From a virus, in IMG/VR virus record IMGVR_UViG_3300033747_000027, positions 1 through 54,836 of that record: 54,836 nucleotides of DNA, one strand, 5' to 3'. Each line of letters starts with the position of its first letter. Within the stretch, counting starts at the first letter, position 1. The notes under the pieces are model-generated. The model saw nothing but the letters and a program-made list of their open reading frames with translations. It searched no databases and was not told the DNA's origin. Position numbers and translations under genes: made by a program. Shown here one piece after another: positions 47,323 through 54,836 of this stretch.

Positions 47323-48095
47323 ACCTTAATTGCATTTACATTCATAGATTCTAAGTTTAAATATGCCCCATGGTGATCAATGGAACCGGAGCTAAGAAGC
47401 TTCCAGAGGATTGCACACCCAATTTGCGCCAAGGTTGAGTTAATGAACAGATCTTGTTTGGTTAAAGCTTCAGCCAGAGAGCAGCTGGGCCCAGAATCTT
47501 TATCCTTCACATTTGAAAGATCATGAAGCTCTCCAATAGTCTTGAGCGTTGAAACTGTTTCGACATCTTGAATATTTGGCTGCTTAATTTGTCTTATAGA
47601 GCCAAGAACAACCTGTCCGGTCTTTTGAGTGTTCCCAAAGTCCATCCAGTATATAGGTCTGTTTTCGGTGCTTTGATGGGTATTTGATTCGTTTAACGCT
47701 TGATACAGATCAATTCTGGACTGAAGAGTATCGACGCAGGTGATTGTGATATTGGCCAACTCGTGACAGATAGAATCGTTCAACTGAGCTTTCTCCGGAA
47801 TTGCTTCCCAGGATAGACCAAAGAACCTATTGACACGGGTTACGAAAACATCGGCTTTATTTACGCCTAGATCAGATTCACTAAAAAGCTGACGACCAAG
47901 ATTACTCTCAGCAACAATATCCGGATCATACGCTCTCACGTGTAATCCGGGGTGCCCTAATTTGTATAGTGCGTGATCAATTCTGGCCAATGCTGTCAAC
48001 ACCTGACTTCCGGTACCACCAACACCGATCAGATTGACTGTCACAGGGTGTGACGGATTGAGAAGGTATTTGTCTGTGTAGTGCACTCTTTTCAT
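47319..48095 (-). CDS. PRTRC-type ThiF/E1-like protein
   Basis: A 258-aa ThiF-family protein: nucleotide-binding GVGGTGS (residues 24-30), then YDPDIVAESNLGRQLF with the conserved Asn and Arg, a TCVDTLQSR segment and a Cys near 204 (GPSCSLAEAL) in the region of the E1 catalytic Cys. E1-like proteins adenylate ubiquitin-like or sulfur-carrier C-termini. The neighbours are the other PRTRC genes, so protein C is the natural candidate substrate. The gene overlaps both neighbours by 4 nt. Confidence 0.88.
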   Translation of the reverse strand: MKRVHYTDKYLLNPSHPVTVNLIGVGGTGSQVLTALARIDHALYKLGHPGLHVRAYDPDIVAESNLGRQLFSESDLGVNKADVFVTRVNRFFGLSWEAIPEKAQLNDSICHELANITITCVDTLQSRIDLYQALNESNTHQSTENRPIYWMDFGNTQKTGQVVLGSIRQIKQPNIQDVETVSTLKTIGELHDLSNVKDKDSGPSCSLAEALTKQDLFINSTLAQIGCAILWKLLSSGSIDHHGAYLNLESMNVNAIKV

Positions 48096-48784
48096 TTCAA
48101 TAGAGATTTGAGGGTTAATTTTTCCAATGGCTTTAACTCGTCCAATGGGAAGTCACAACCGGTTTTAATACAGCGCTTGGTAATGGTGCTTAGATTTCCT
48201 TTTATTGGGTTACTACCCAAGATATGATCGAATTCAGAAAGCCAAAATTTATCTTCCCAGTACTGGATAATTCTATCATAAGTAAGCTCTTCCGGCCATT
48301 TCATTTTTGCATTTCCCATGCAGACTTTCGCGTTGTTACTAACGTTGAAGAATGGAGCAGAATACAGTCTAGTGCTCATTCCCACCCTGGCCTTACTTTT
48401 TACTGCAAATACAGATAGAGTTTTACCTTCGACCATGTACACAAGACCCGGGAGCTTGATCTCTCCATTTGGAATATTTAATGCCTTAGTAAAGTACATC
48501 TGTCGTTTTTCAGGCTTCCGGTACCAGATGTATTTTTCATTACCAGGCCTTGGATCAGCGTAAAGCATATAAGATGGGATAAGGCCATGAATCATTTTCA
48601 CAGATGTATGTGAAATCACTTCTGATATATCGCTCAGGCAATCCTCTGTCAATGGAACTCCAGCTGTCATCTTTCCATTGATGATATCCCGACGTTCAAG
48701 GTAGTAATCACCAACACCTTCATAGACAATAATCGCCATTTTAGGCTCGACATTGGCTGTTAGTTTTTCAGTTATGCTGTTCAT
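48092..48784 (-). CDS. PRTRC system protein B
   Basis: A 230-aa protein matching PRTRC protein B by order and by pattern: MIHGLIPSYMLYADPRPGNE, then YIWYRKPEKRQMYF, then LPGLVYMVEGKTLSVFAV and SAPFFNVSNNAKVCMGN. The family has been proposed to carry an E2-like fold, and the Cys in NNAKVCMGN would be the candidate acceptor. It overlaps protein F by 17 nt and the ThiF gene by 4 nt. The biochemical role of the family is unknown. Confidence 0.8.
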   Translation of the reverse strand: MNSITEKLTANVEPKMAIIVYEGVGDYYLERRDIINGKMTAGVPLTEDCLSDISEVISHTSVKMIHGLIPSYMLYADPRPGNEKYIWYRKPEKRQMYFTKALNIPNGEIKLPGLVYMVEGKTLSVFAVKSKARVGMSTRLYSAPFFNVSNNAKVCMGNAKMKWPEELTYDRIIQYWEDKFWLSEFDHILGSNPIKGNLSTITKRCIKTGCDFPLDELKPLEKLTLKSLLK

Positions 48785-49901
48785 AAGCTTCTAATTTTTC
48801 ATATAATTCACAAAACCATTTATGAAACTGCATAGGATATTCTGATACTGACAGGGTTTCTTTTGTCTCCGGAGAAAGGATAATATATTGAGTTGGACCA
48901 CTACACCCGAACTCTCCAATGTCACAATTGATGAATTCCTGTAAATTTTGGCCGATGAAATCATCATCATCCCAAAGCACCGCAAGGGTACGGTCAAACT
49001 CAACCATAGCCCTACCGTCATATTCAAATTCACCTAAAGAGTCTCTATCCTCCGAATAGTCAAATCTCCCAAGAGAATTGTTTTCCATTAATGAAATGCC
49101 ACTAACGATTACTGATAGAAGCTCTTTATCCTTGTTATTTAATGATTTATTGGGAGTCATACACTTCTCAAGGAGTCGTTTTGAATCGACTTCAATATTG
49201 TTTATCTCTCTGAACAACTCTGGTATTCTCCCGTCTGTGTACTCTTTAGCTAAATCCTTGCACTGTTCATCGAGTTCATCATTGTATAATTCCTCGGGGA
49301 GCCAACATTCAACTATATAATCATAGTCTTCGTTATCTCCAGGCACATTGATATACTGAGATTGAGAAAATAAAGCCACAAACTCTTTGAATATCCCAGC
49401 CATTGTAGAAGACATATGGTCGATAAATTTCAAAGGCAGAAATACAAACTGATCCGGAAATTTGGATGTAGCATAAACAGTAAAAAATAAATGTCCTCCA
49501 TCTCCTTCGCAAGCATCAATATTCAGTTCGTGCGTAGATGGAATCGAAGCATCTAGTTCTTGATAGATCCTGAAAATGTCAGTATAATGATTTCCGGTAA
49601 GTGTGGTTTTAAAATCCTTATTCAGCAACTGACAATAGTTTTTTGCTGAATTGAACAGGTATTTTACACTGTCTTCCAATTTAAGGTTGTGTTCACGGAA
49701 CATCCTAACTCTTTCGCTCGACGAATGAATGATTGAATTGAAAGTTTCATTCAGAATACTGGATCCAATACTACAGCCGGAGGAGAACGCCTCTTTTGAC
49801 GTTCTCTGACTCCGTGTTGTATCTGTGACCTGTTTTTTTCTTGCAAGAATACTCGCCCTAAAGCCCGGTGAAATTCTTCTATGTTTCGTTTCGATTTGCA
49901 T
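48768..49901 (-). CDS. PRTRC system protein F-like
   Basis: A 377-aa protein. ATG 49901 lies just after protein C; longer frames reach back over gene C and are rejected. It is acidic with several Cys, has no membrane segment, and includes a SEYPMQFHKWFCELYEKLEAY helix at the end. Its place between C and B fits PRTRC protein F, although I rely more on position than on motif. The function is unknown. Confidence 0.65.
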   Translation of the reverse strand: MQIETKHRRISPGFRASILARKKQVTDTTRSQRTSKEAFSSGCSIGSSILNETFNSIIHSSSERVRMFREHNLKLEDSVKYLFNSAKNYCQLLNKDFKTTLTGNHYTDIFRIYQELDASIPSTHELNIDACEGDGGHLFFTVYATSKFPDQFVFLPLKFIDHMSSTMAGIFKEFVALFSQSQYINVPGDNEDYDYIVECWLPEELYNDELDEQCKDLAKEYTDGRIPELFREINNIEVDSKRLLEKCMTPNKSLNNKDKELLSVIVSGISLMENNSLGRFDYSEDRDSLGEFEYDGRAMVEFDRTLAVLWDDDDFIGQNLQEFINCDIGEFGCSGPTQYIILSPETKETLSVSEYPMQFHKWFCELYEKLEAYEQHN

Positions 49902-49908
49902 TTCTTCA

Positions 49909-50118
49909 TTATCCTTTCGTTCCAACTGTGGTTTTAAACTCATACACTGCCTTTTCATCATCGATTTCCGGGCCATGAACAGTTGATGTCGTCAACTCTG
50001 GATAGGTATTCGAATAGAAGTTCATCACTTCATCAGGAGAGAAGTTTTTATTTGGATCGGACAGCTGATTGCCGTCATATTTAAATACTCGCGTTAAACT
50101 TTTAATATCTAGTGCCAT
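49909..50118 (-). CDS. PRTRC system protein C
   Basis: A 69-aa protein that closely fits PRTRC protein C: SLTRVFKYDGNQLSDPNKNF, then SPDEVMNFYSNTYPELTTS, then VHGPEIDDEKAVYEFKTTVG and the end GTKG. The family has been suggested to be ubiquitin-like; a C-terminal Gly next to an E1-like gene would suit that. It lies between proteins E and F with only a few nt on each side. Confidence 0.9.
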   Translation of the reverse strand: MALDIKSLTRVFKYDGNQLSDPNKNFSPDEVMNFYSNTYPELTTSTVHGPEIDDEKAVYEFKTTVGTKG

Positions 50119-50123
50119 AATTA

Positions 50124-50642
50124 TTACTCCCCGCCAAATAGGCTATTTTGATTCAACTTCTCTTTTAATTCAGTAATCCTTGTTTGGATTTTTTGAGTGT
50201 CTGAAGTGACTTCCAAAACAGCAGTTAATGTTTTGACTGCACCGCGATAATCTTCTTCATTTTCCTGCTCATCGGCCTTTTCAAACAGCTTTTTTTCTTT
50301 CTTCTGTCGAGCTTCAGCCTCTTTCTTTTCCTTATCCTTTTTATCCTTTTCAGCCTTGCTATTGGCCGCGGCTTCTTTTACTGATTTTTCATGTTCAGCC
50401 ATGTTAGCTAATAGTCCTGTTGATTGTGAAAGAGGTGACTTAATCGCAGCAACGAATTCATTATCTAGTTCTTCAGGAGTGCCGGTGATTATCAAGGGCT
50501 GAATTTTAAACTGAGCTGGATCATCGACTTTTTTAGATTTTGGCATCAAGCTGACTGTAACTTCAGCGCCTTTCTTCCTAATGGTTAAGCTTAAATCAAC
50601 ACCATCTGGAAGCATGTTTGATAATTCTGTAAATAGATTCAT
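50124..50642 (-). CDS. PRTRC system protein E
   Basis: A 172-aa protein; start 50642 follows the recurrent leader TAAAAATCAAATCATG, while a longer frame to 50672 overlaps the clamp gene. It begins MNLFTELSNMLPDGVDLSLT and has IQPLIITGTPEELDNEF, the hallmark of PRTRC protein E. A long charged helix (Lys/Glu-rich, about 95-135) and a C-terminal repeat-like part follow. The function of the family is not established. Confidence 0.88.
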   Translation of the reverse strand: MNLFTELSNMLPDGVDLSLTIRKKGAEVTVSLMPKSKKVDDPAQFKIQPLIITGTPEELDNEFVAAIKSPLSQSTGLLANMAEHEKSVKEAAANSKAEKDKKDKEKKEAEARQKKEKKLFEKADEQENEEDYRGAVKTLTAVLEVTSDTQKIQTRITELKEKLNQNSLFGGE

Positions 50643-50661
50643 GATTTGATTTTTATAGTGA

Positions 50662-51807
50662 TTAAACGGCAATCATCATTGGCATAATTAGGATTGTAAG
50701 AGAGTGATATTCATCTCCTTCATCGTAAACTGGTGAAATAAGAGCAGCTGTGTTTGATTCTCGCATTGTGATTCTAACTTCTGGAGTATCAATAGCATTT
50801 AGACATTGGAGTAGAAACTCGCTCTTAAAACCGATCTCAATTAATTCAGTGGACGAATACTCAACAGACATTTGCTCTTGAGCTGACATTTGGAAATCAT
50901 CATCTTTTCCACTTACTGTTAAGTTTTGATCTGAAATCGAAAGGCTAACAAGAAGTGAGCTCTTATTGGCAAAAATGGATGTCCTTTTCAATGCTCCATT
51001 AAAGCTCTTTACATCTGCTTTAACTTCCTTGTCATTGTCTCGTGGAATTACCGCTCTGAAGTTTGGATAATTGCCTTCTATCAAACGGTACACTATTTTA
51101 GTATCGCCAAACATGGCCGTCAAATTTCGACTTCCTATTTGTAATTCTATAGTATCTATTCCATCTGCGAGTTCGGAAATAATCTTACCAAACTTCAACG
51201 GCAAAACAATATTGAAATCATCTAAGTCAGTATTGAATACTTCGTAAATACCCATCATATTGGAGTTGGTAGAAGTAAAGGTCAATTTACCTTCCTTACT
51301 CTCCATAAGCACGCTATTCATGATAGGCCTCAATTCATCGTGACCTGCAAATCCGATAACCTTTTTTATACCATCAACCAAAACATGACTTTCAAGTGTA
51401 ATTGGTCGAATCGTTTCTCCTGCCTTTTGCTGAATAACAGAAAAGTCATCGTTTGATATTACTGGGATTCTGTAGATTCCGCTTTCATGCTTCAACGTTG
51501 CATTTCCAGAGCTTCCTTTTATTTCTACATCAATTATTAACGGTTGTTCAGGGAGAACCTTTAAACCATCAAGCATTATCTTGTGCTCGATTTGGAACTT
51601 ACAATTTTCCATCGACTGAGAAACACACTCGATCGTTTTAGTAATATTACCCTCTCTGTCCGCACCAGTGACCGATAAAACTCCATCATTAATTTCAAAC
51701 AAAAAGTTGTCGTGACAAGGTATTAAGCTTTTATTGCTTACGACCTTTCCCACTGCTGTCAGCTTATTCAGCAGTTCATTTCTTGATACTGTAATTTGTC
51801 CATTCAT
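50662..51807 (-). CDS. dnaN: DNA polymerase sliding clamp (beta/DnaN-like)
   Basis: A 381-aa beta clamp with the three-domain pattern: an N-terminal ITVSRNELLNKLTAVGKVVS, then DNFLFEINDGVLSVTGAD, then YPNFRAVIPRD in domain 2-3, and a C-terminal end LTILIMPMMI, which resembles the beta end 'VIMPMRL'. It would encircle DNA and tether the polymerase. No phage polymerase is seen in the window, so it probably works with the host enzyme. It lies between the fusion gene and PRTRC E. Confidence 0.92.
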   Translation of the reverse strand: MNGQITVSRNELLNKLTAVGKVVSNKSLIPCHDNFLFEINDGVLSVTGADREGNITKTIECVSQSMENCKFQIEHKIMLDGLKVLPEQPLIIDVEIKGSSGNATLKHESGIYRIPVISNDDFSVIQQKAGETIRPITLESHVLVDGIKKVIGFAGHDELRPIMNSVLMESKEGKLTFTSTNSNMMGIYEVFNTDLDDFNIVLPLKFGKIISELADGIDTIELQIGSRNLTAMFGDTKIVYRLIEGNYPNFRAVIPRDNDKEVKADVKSFNGALKRTSIFANKSSLLVSLSISDQNLTVSGKDDDFQMSAQEQMSVEYSSTELIEIGFKSEFLLQCLNAIDTPEVRITMRESNTAALISPVYDEGDEYHSLTILIMPMMIAV

Positions 51808-51832
51808 ATTAAATTGATTTTTAGAATTATAT

Positions 51833-54454
51833 TTAAATTGCTATTTTATCGATTGCATCAAAAAGTGTAGGCATATCCACGTTTTGTTCAGCTCCTCGGC
51901 AATATGAAACGCCGTCAAGGAAATAACCAGGAGCTAGTTCTATTCCATAACCTATTCGCCCTTTTAGAATAGCTCTGTAAGGAGTGGTTCCAATACCCAT
52001 AAATGGATCCAAAACTATTTCTCCGGGATTGCTCATCTGCTCGATCACACGATCAGCTATATCGAATTGCATAGGACATAGATGCATCTCTTTTCCTTTG
52101 CTCCATTGTGATCCGTTCAAGGTCAGCATTCGGGTAATGTCTGTCCAGACTTCATCAGACCAGCTCTGAGGTTGCAGCAACATGAATCCGGATGGAAGCT
52201 TGCCATGAAGCTCCAGTGTTTCCGCAATGGTCACCACCTCTTCAAAGTCCCAAATCTCGTTCAAAGTGTATTTTCGGAACCACTTGAAAATCTTATCAGG
52301 CTCCATGGATGCGATCTTTTGAATTTCTTCGGGTTTCATTCCACGGTTACCGGAAGATCTTGTGTAACCAGCTGCATCCATCTGCCATCGAGCCCGGGAA
52401 TATCCGTTTGGGTTTTCGGTACCTTCTTTCCTGATGGTCTTCTTTTCCTTCACGACAGGAATGTCAGCGTAGGCGTTTGCCGTGTCGGTTGCCGGCTTAC
52501 GGAAGTATAATAAATACTCCGGCATACCTACTCCCATTTTAGTACCGTCTTTACATTGTTCAGTCCATCCTAAACGGTAGGTTTGATTATTCTCACGTAC
52601 AACATCTGTGACAATTGTTTTCATTCCCATGAAAGCAAAACCATGATTGATATAATGCCTGATGCAATCAGCGTGAAAAGGATAAACCGTCTGAACTCCC
52701 ATGCCGCTCAATCCCATCGGGACAATCCGATCCTTTACATGAATAGCTGCTATTCGCCCAGGCATTAGTTTTTTGTACAGATTAGGTGTTAGAAAGTCCA
52801 TTTGTTTAAAAAATTCCTCATTACTCTCTGAATGGCCGAAATCGGAATAATTTGGAGAGTATTCATACTGTGTTGAGAAAGGAATTGAAGTCAATATCAA
52901 CCCAACTGAATCATCTTTGATCTTGTTGTGACTTGACAATTCTTCTACATTATCGTTATTGATTACCAGAAACTTTCGACCTTCAATAACAACTCTTTCA
53001 ACTCCGATCTTTCGGGTAAGTGCCTTTGACATATCAGAATGTGAGAGGCCATATTTTTTAATTATTTCTGTCATTTTTTGCACCATTTTGTTGTGATTCT
53101 TCCATTTTGTTTCGAGAGATTTACGAACGCCCCTTTCGGCTTCTGTGTAGATCAGATCAACCCTGACCTTGTTCTTTTGCAGAAATCGTTGAAGTCGGTG
53201 AACGGATTGAATAAAGTCATTAAACTTGAAACCAATTCCGAGGTATATTGCCCAAGAACAATGCCTTTGAAAGTTACATCCTGAACCTGCAATTACCGGC
53301 TTTGCTGCAAGCTCTCGAAACCGACCATAGGTAAAGTCTAAAATTGCCTGTTCGCGCTTTTCGTAGTCCTGAGAACCGTAAATTGAAACTACATCCAGTA
53401 TGGCCTTTTCAATTTCATGGCGTTCTTTTTCTAAGTCGTGCCAGATTATACGGTGTGCGTTGATGTCCTCTTCACGAAGCTCCATCATCTTTGCAATCCG
53501 ATCATTTAGGCTCTCCCGCTTTTCCTTTGCAGCTCCTTGCAGTCCTCCAGCCGAAACATCATTGAACATCTTAAATTGACGGCCGTCTTTACCGGTACCG
53601 GCTTTTGTGTGATCGGATGGAATTTCGTGCCACCTTAAATCCAACTCAGGGAGAATGTAGCCTTTGTCATCTTCTGGGTTCATGGTTATATCGGATGGCC
53701 GATTGACGAATATCGCCCAGCTGCTCACCCATAGCCAAAATTCCTCTTCTTTGTGAGCGTGAAGTGTTAATTTGTCAGCTTTGGTTGAATCACGTTTAAA
53801 GAACCTAGTTTTAGCTTGACTTACATCCATTACCCCGAGAAAATCAGCATAGGCCAATAATTCAATGTAATCATTTGGGGAAGGGGTAGCAGTGGCAACA
53901 AAACGATATTTCACCTGATCCTCTCCACGACGGCAACCCATAGGCCCTCCGTCTCCTGTAAACAATCGCATGAACTCCCGGAATGTCTTTGAACCGCCCA
54001 AGCCTCTTAGTATGGATGCTTCATCCAATGAGGCAACATTGAATAATGACGGGTTCAACTTCCCGTCTCTAATGCTTTCGTAATTGGTCAGGTAAATACC
54101 ATCTCCTTCAAGCTCTGAATTTCGCCTGATGAATTTTGGCAAGACTTCCCATCCTAAAATATTCCGGGAATCTTGAACAAATTCCTGCCGGATATTAAGA
54201 GGGCAAACAATCAACCCCTTCCCACCTCCTGTCTTTTCCAGGGTTATTCTGACCGCTTCCAGTTGTGTAACGGTCTTATGCAAACCAAAAGAGGCAAAAC
54301 AAGCCCTTCTACCGCCTTCGACCAGCCACTTCACCATGATCTTGTTATGTGGCTTCAGTCTCGTGTTGATCAGATCAATATCCAAATCAAACCCCTGTTT
54401 CGGTGCAATCTTAATCTTGTTATGTAAAAATTGATTATACTCTGTAATTTGCAT
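51833..54454 (-). CDS. SNF2-like helicase fused to N6/N4 DNA methyltransferase
   Basis: An 873-aa fusion. The N-terminal half (1-470) is a SNF2-like ATPase with a changed Walker A, GLHKT at 57-61 in place of GLGKT, motif II DEAS near 143 and VATATPSPNDY as motif III. The C-terminal half is an amino-methyltransferase of the D12/N6-N4 class: TSIPFSTQYEY as motif IV and DPFMGIGTT (about 812-820) as the SAM-binding FxGxG. Such proteins in phages are thought to modify phage DNA against restriction. The altered P-loop may weaken ATPase activity. Confidence 0.85.
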   Translation of the reverse strand: MQITEYNQFLHNKIKIAPKQGFDLDIDLINTRLKPHNKIMVKWLVEGGRRACFASFGLHKTVTQLEAVRITLEKTGGGKGLIVCPLNIRQEFVQDSRNILGWEVLPKFIRRNSELEGDGIYLTNYESIRDGKLNPSLFNVASLDEASILRGLGGSKTFREFMRLFTGDGGPMGCRRGEDQVKYRFVATATPSPNDYIELLAYADFLGVMDVSQAKTRFFKRDSTKADKLTLHAHKEEEFWLWVSSWAIFVNRPSDITMNPEDDKGYILPELDLRWHEIPSDHTKAGTGKDGRQFKMFNDVSAGGLQGAAKEKRESLNDRIAKMMELREEDINAHRIIWHDLEKERHEIEKAILDVVSIYGSQDYEKREQAILDFTYGRFRELAAKPVIAGSGCNFQRHCSWAIYLGIGFKFNDFIQSVHRLQRFLQKNKVRVDLIYTEAERGVRKSLETKWKNHNKMVQKMTEIIKKYGLSHSDMSKALTRKIGVERVVIEGRKFLVINNDNVEELSSHNKIKDDSVGLILTSIPFSTQYEYSPNYSDFGHSESNEEFFKQMDFLTPNLYKKLMPGRIAAIHVKDRIVPMGLSGMGVQTVYPFHADCIRHYINHGFAFMGMKTIVTDVVRENNQTYRLGWTEQCKDGTKMGVGMPEYLLYFRKPATDTANAYADIPVVKEKKTIRKEGTENPNGYSRARWQMDAAGYTRSSGNRGMKPEEIQKIASMEPDKIFKWFRKYTLNEIWDFEEVVTIAETLELHGKLPSGFMLLQPQSWSDEVWTDITRMLTLNGSQWSKGKEMHLCPMQFDIADRVIEQMSNPGEIVLDPFMGIGTTPYRAILKGRIGYGIELAPGYFLDGVSYCRGAEQNVDMPTLFDAIDKIAI

Positions 54455-54471
54455 AGCGTCTGATTTTGACG

Positions 54472-54576
54472 CCCTGCGTTGCGAAGAAAAGTGTTAAGAA
54501 CAGTAGTGAAAATTTGGCATAAAAAAAGCCGGAGCACGAACTTTCGTTCATGTCCAACTCGCTTAACTCAGTGCAA
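54472..54576. repeat. Repeated four-box segment, copy B
   Basis: The boxes CCCTGCG (54472-54478), GTGTTAAGAACA (54491-54502), CAACTCGCTTA (54555-54565) and CAGTGCAA (54569-54576) match copy A at 2575-2649 in order and orientation. Copy B carries about 45 extra nt between boxes 2 and 3, holding the terminator hairpin at 54521-54555. Confidence 0.6.
54521..54555 (-). terminator. Terminator in leader of helicase-methyltransferase
   Basis: On the minus strand a hairpin (GGA...TCC outer, ACGAA with TTCGT inner, 54531-54555) is followed by seven T residues (54527 down to 54521). It ends the integrase transcript or attenuates the replication operon, whose first gene starts 67 nt further on. Confidence 0.65.
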
Positions 54577-54620
54577 TAATAAAAGCATTTTTTTAAAATT
54601 GCAACTTATACCGAAATTAT

Positions 54621-54836
54621 TTATTTCAATAAGTCCAAAACCTTTCTGTTAACTTCGTCATATATAGAGTAATCAATCTCAATATAAATATCTGCCATTT
54701 TATAATCGTTGTTGACGTGTCCAAGGCAAAAGTCAATATCAGCTTTCGAAATTCCGGCTTTGTTCCTTGCCAGGCTTGCCCATGTATGACGAGCCCAATT
54801 TGTGGTGATCTTTGGATACTCCAACGTTTTGCAAAT
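54621..54836 (-). CDS. Phage integrase (tyrosine recombinase), C-terminal part
   Basis: The frame is open to the right edge, so the 5' part is outside the window. The visible 71 residues contain the recombinase end: TNWARHTWASLAR with the second catalytic Arg, IDFCLGHVNNDYK with the late His, and MADIYIEIDY with the catalytic Tyr. An Asn stands where many relatives have the first His of HxxR. It differs from the recombinase at 16787 and is the likely phage integrase. The stop is at 54621-54623. Confidence 0.85.
   Translation of the reverse strand: MCKTLEYPKITTNWARHTWASLARNKAGISKADIDFCLGHVNNDYKMADIYIEIDYSIYDEVNRKVLDLLK

Noticed and set aside
1-54836. Window as a complete circular phage genome.
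   Set aside because: Joining the ends places a stop codon in frame directly upstream of the cut integrase, so the window is a slice of a longer sequence or not circular at this point.
1-54836. CRISPR arrays, rRNA genes or insertion sequences.
   Set aside because: No regularly spaced repeat-spacer pattern, rRNA-like segment or transposase gene was seen; the 12-nt array at 43943 is too short-spaced for a CRISPR.

Overview
The window is most of a temperate, long-tailed (siphovirus-like) phage of a Bacteroidota host, either a prophage slice or a phage contig. The host call rests on promoter-like words of the Bacteroidota type (TTTG, about 20 nt, then TAnnTTTG), AT-rich leaders without Shine-Dalgarno sequences, and gene families typical of Bacteroidota phages (DUF4373 replication protein, PRTRC genes, capsid protein E). 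I cannot name the host genus. The window is a slice: the integrase at the right edge is cut, and joining the two ends would put an in-frame stop just upstream of it.

Layout. 1-1381 (minus): lysogeny operon with an S24-type repressor, a lipoprotein and a small gene. 1550-15383 (plus): early operon with a Cro-like protein, a LuxR-type regulator, a Rad50/SbcC-like ATPase, a RecT annealase, an MBL-fold hydrolase, a tRNA-like element, a SNF2 helicase, an ASCH protein, a DUF5131 protein beside a PD-(D/E)XK nuclease, and many unknown small genes. 15444-17599 (plus): an apparent inserted module with two small-gene cassettes (an HTH protein and a proteasome-like Ntn hydrolase), related inverted-repeat boundary sites and a tyrosine recombinase. 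17650-43102 (minus): the late region, read right to left as two small genes, antirepressor, terminase, portal, SGNH hydrolase, MuF protein with a toxin-like tail, scaffold, capsid, connectors, tail tube, frameshifted tail chaperone, tape measure, tail tip and lysis genes. 43133-44206: a control region with an XRE regulator, a membrane protein and an iteron-like array. 44207-54454 (minus): replication operon with a helicase-methylase fusion, sliding clamp, PRTRC genes E, C, F, B and ThiF, a DUF4373 protein, DnaB, a Cys-rich protein and a sigma-like protein.

How it may work. The S24 repressor and Cro-like protein form the lysogeny switch. A second XRE protein sits on a divergent promoter with three repeats, and the antirepressor lies behind a terminator-bearing leader, giving two more control layers. 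The late region carries five exact copies of an 11-nt word in gene gaps, which could be a late-promoter element. Replication probably uses the phage helicase, clamp and DUF4373 protein with the host polymerase, and the iteron array is a candidate origin. No SSB gene is seen, but two phage proteins end in SSB-like acidic tips.

Most notable: the integron-like cassette module, a promoter-terminator pair that outlines a small RNA against the late transcript, the 126-nt tRNA-like element, the MuF toxin-like C-terminus, the phage-borne PRTRC set joined to replication genes, and the repeated late-region word.
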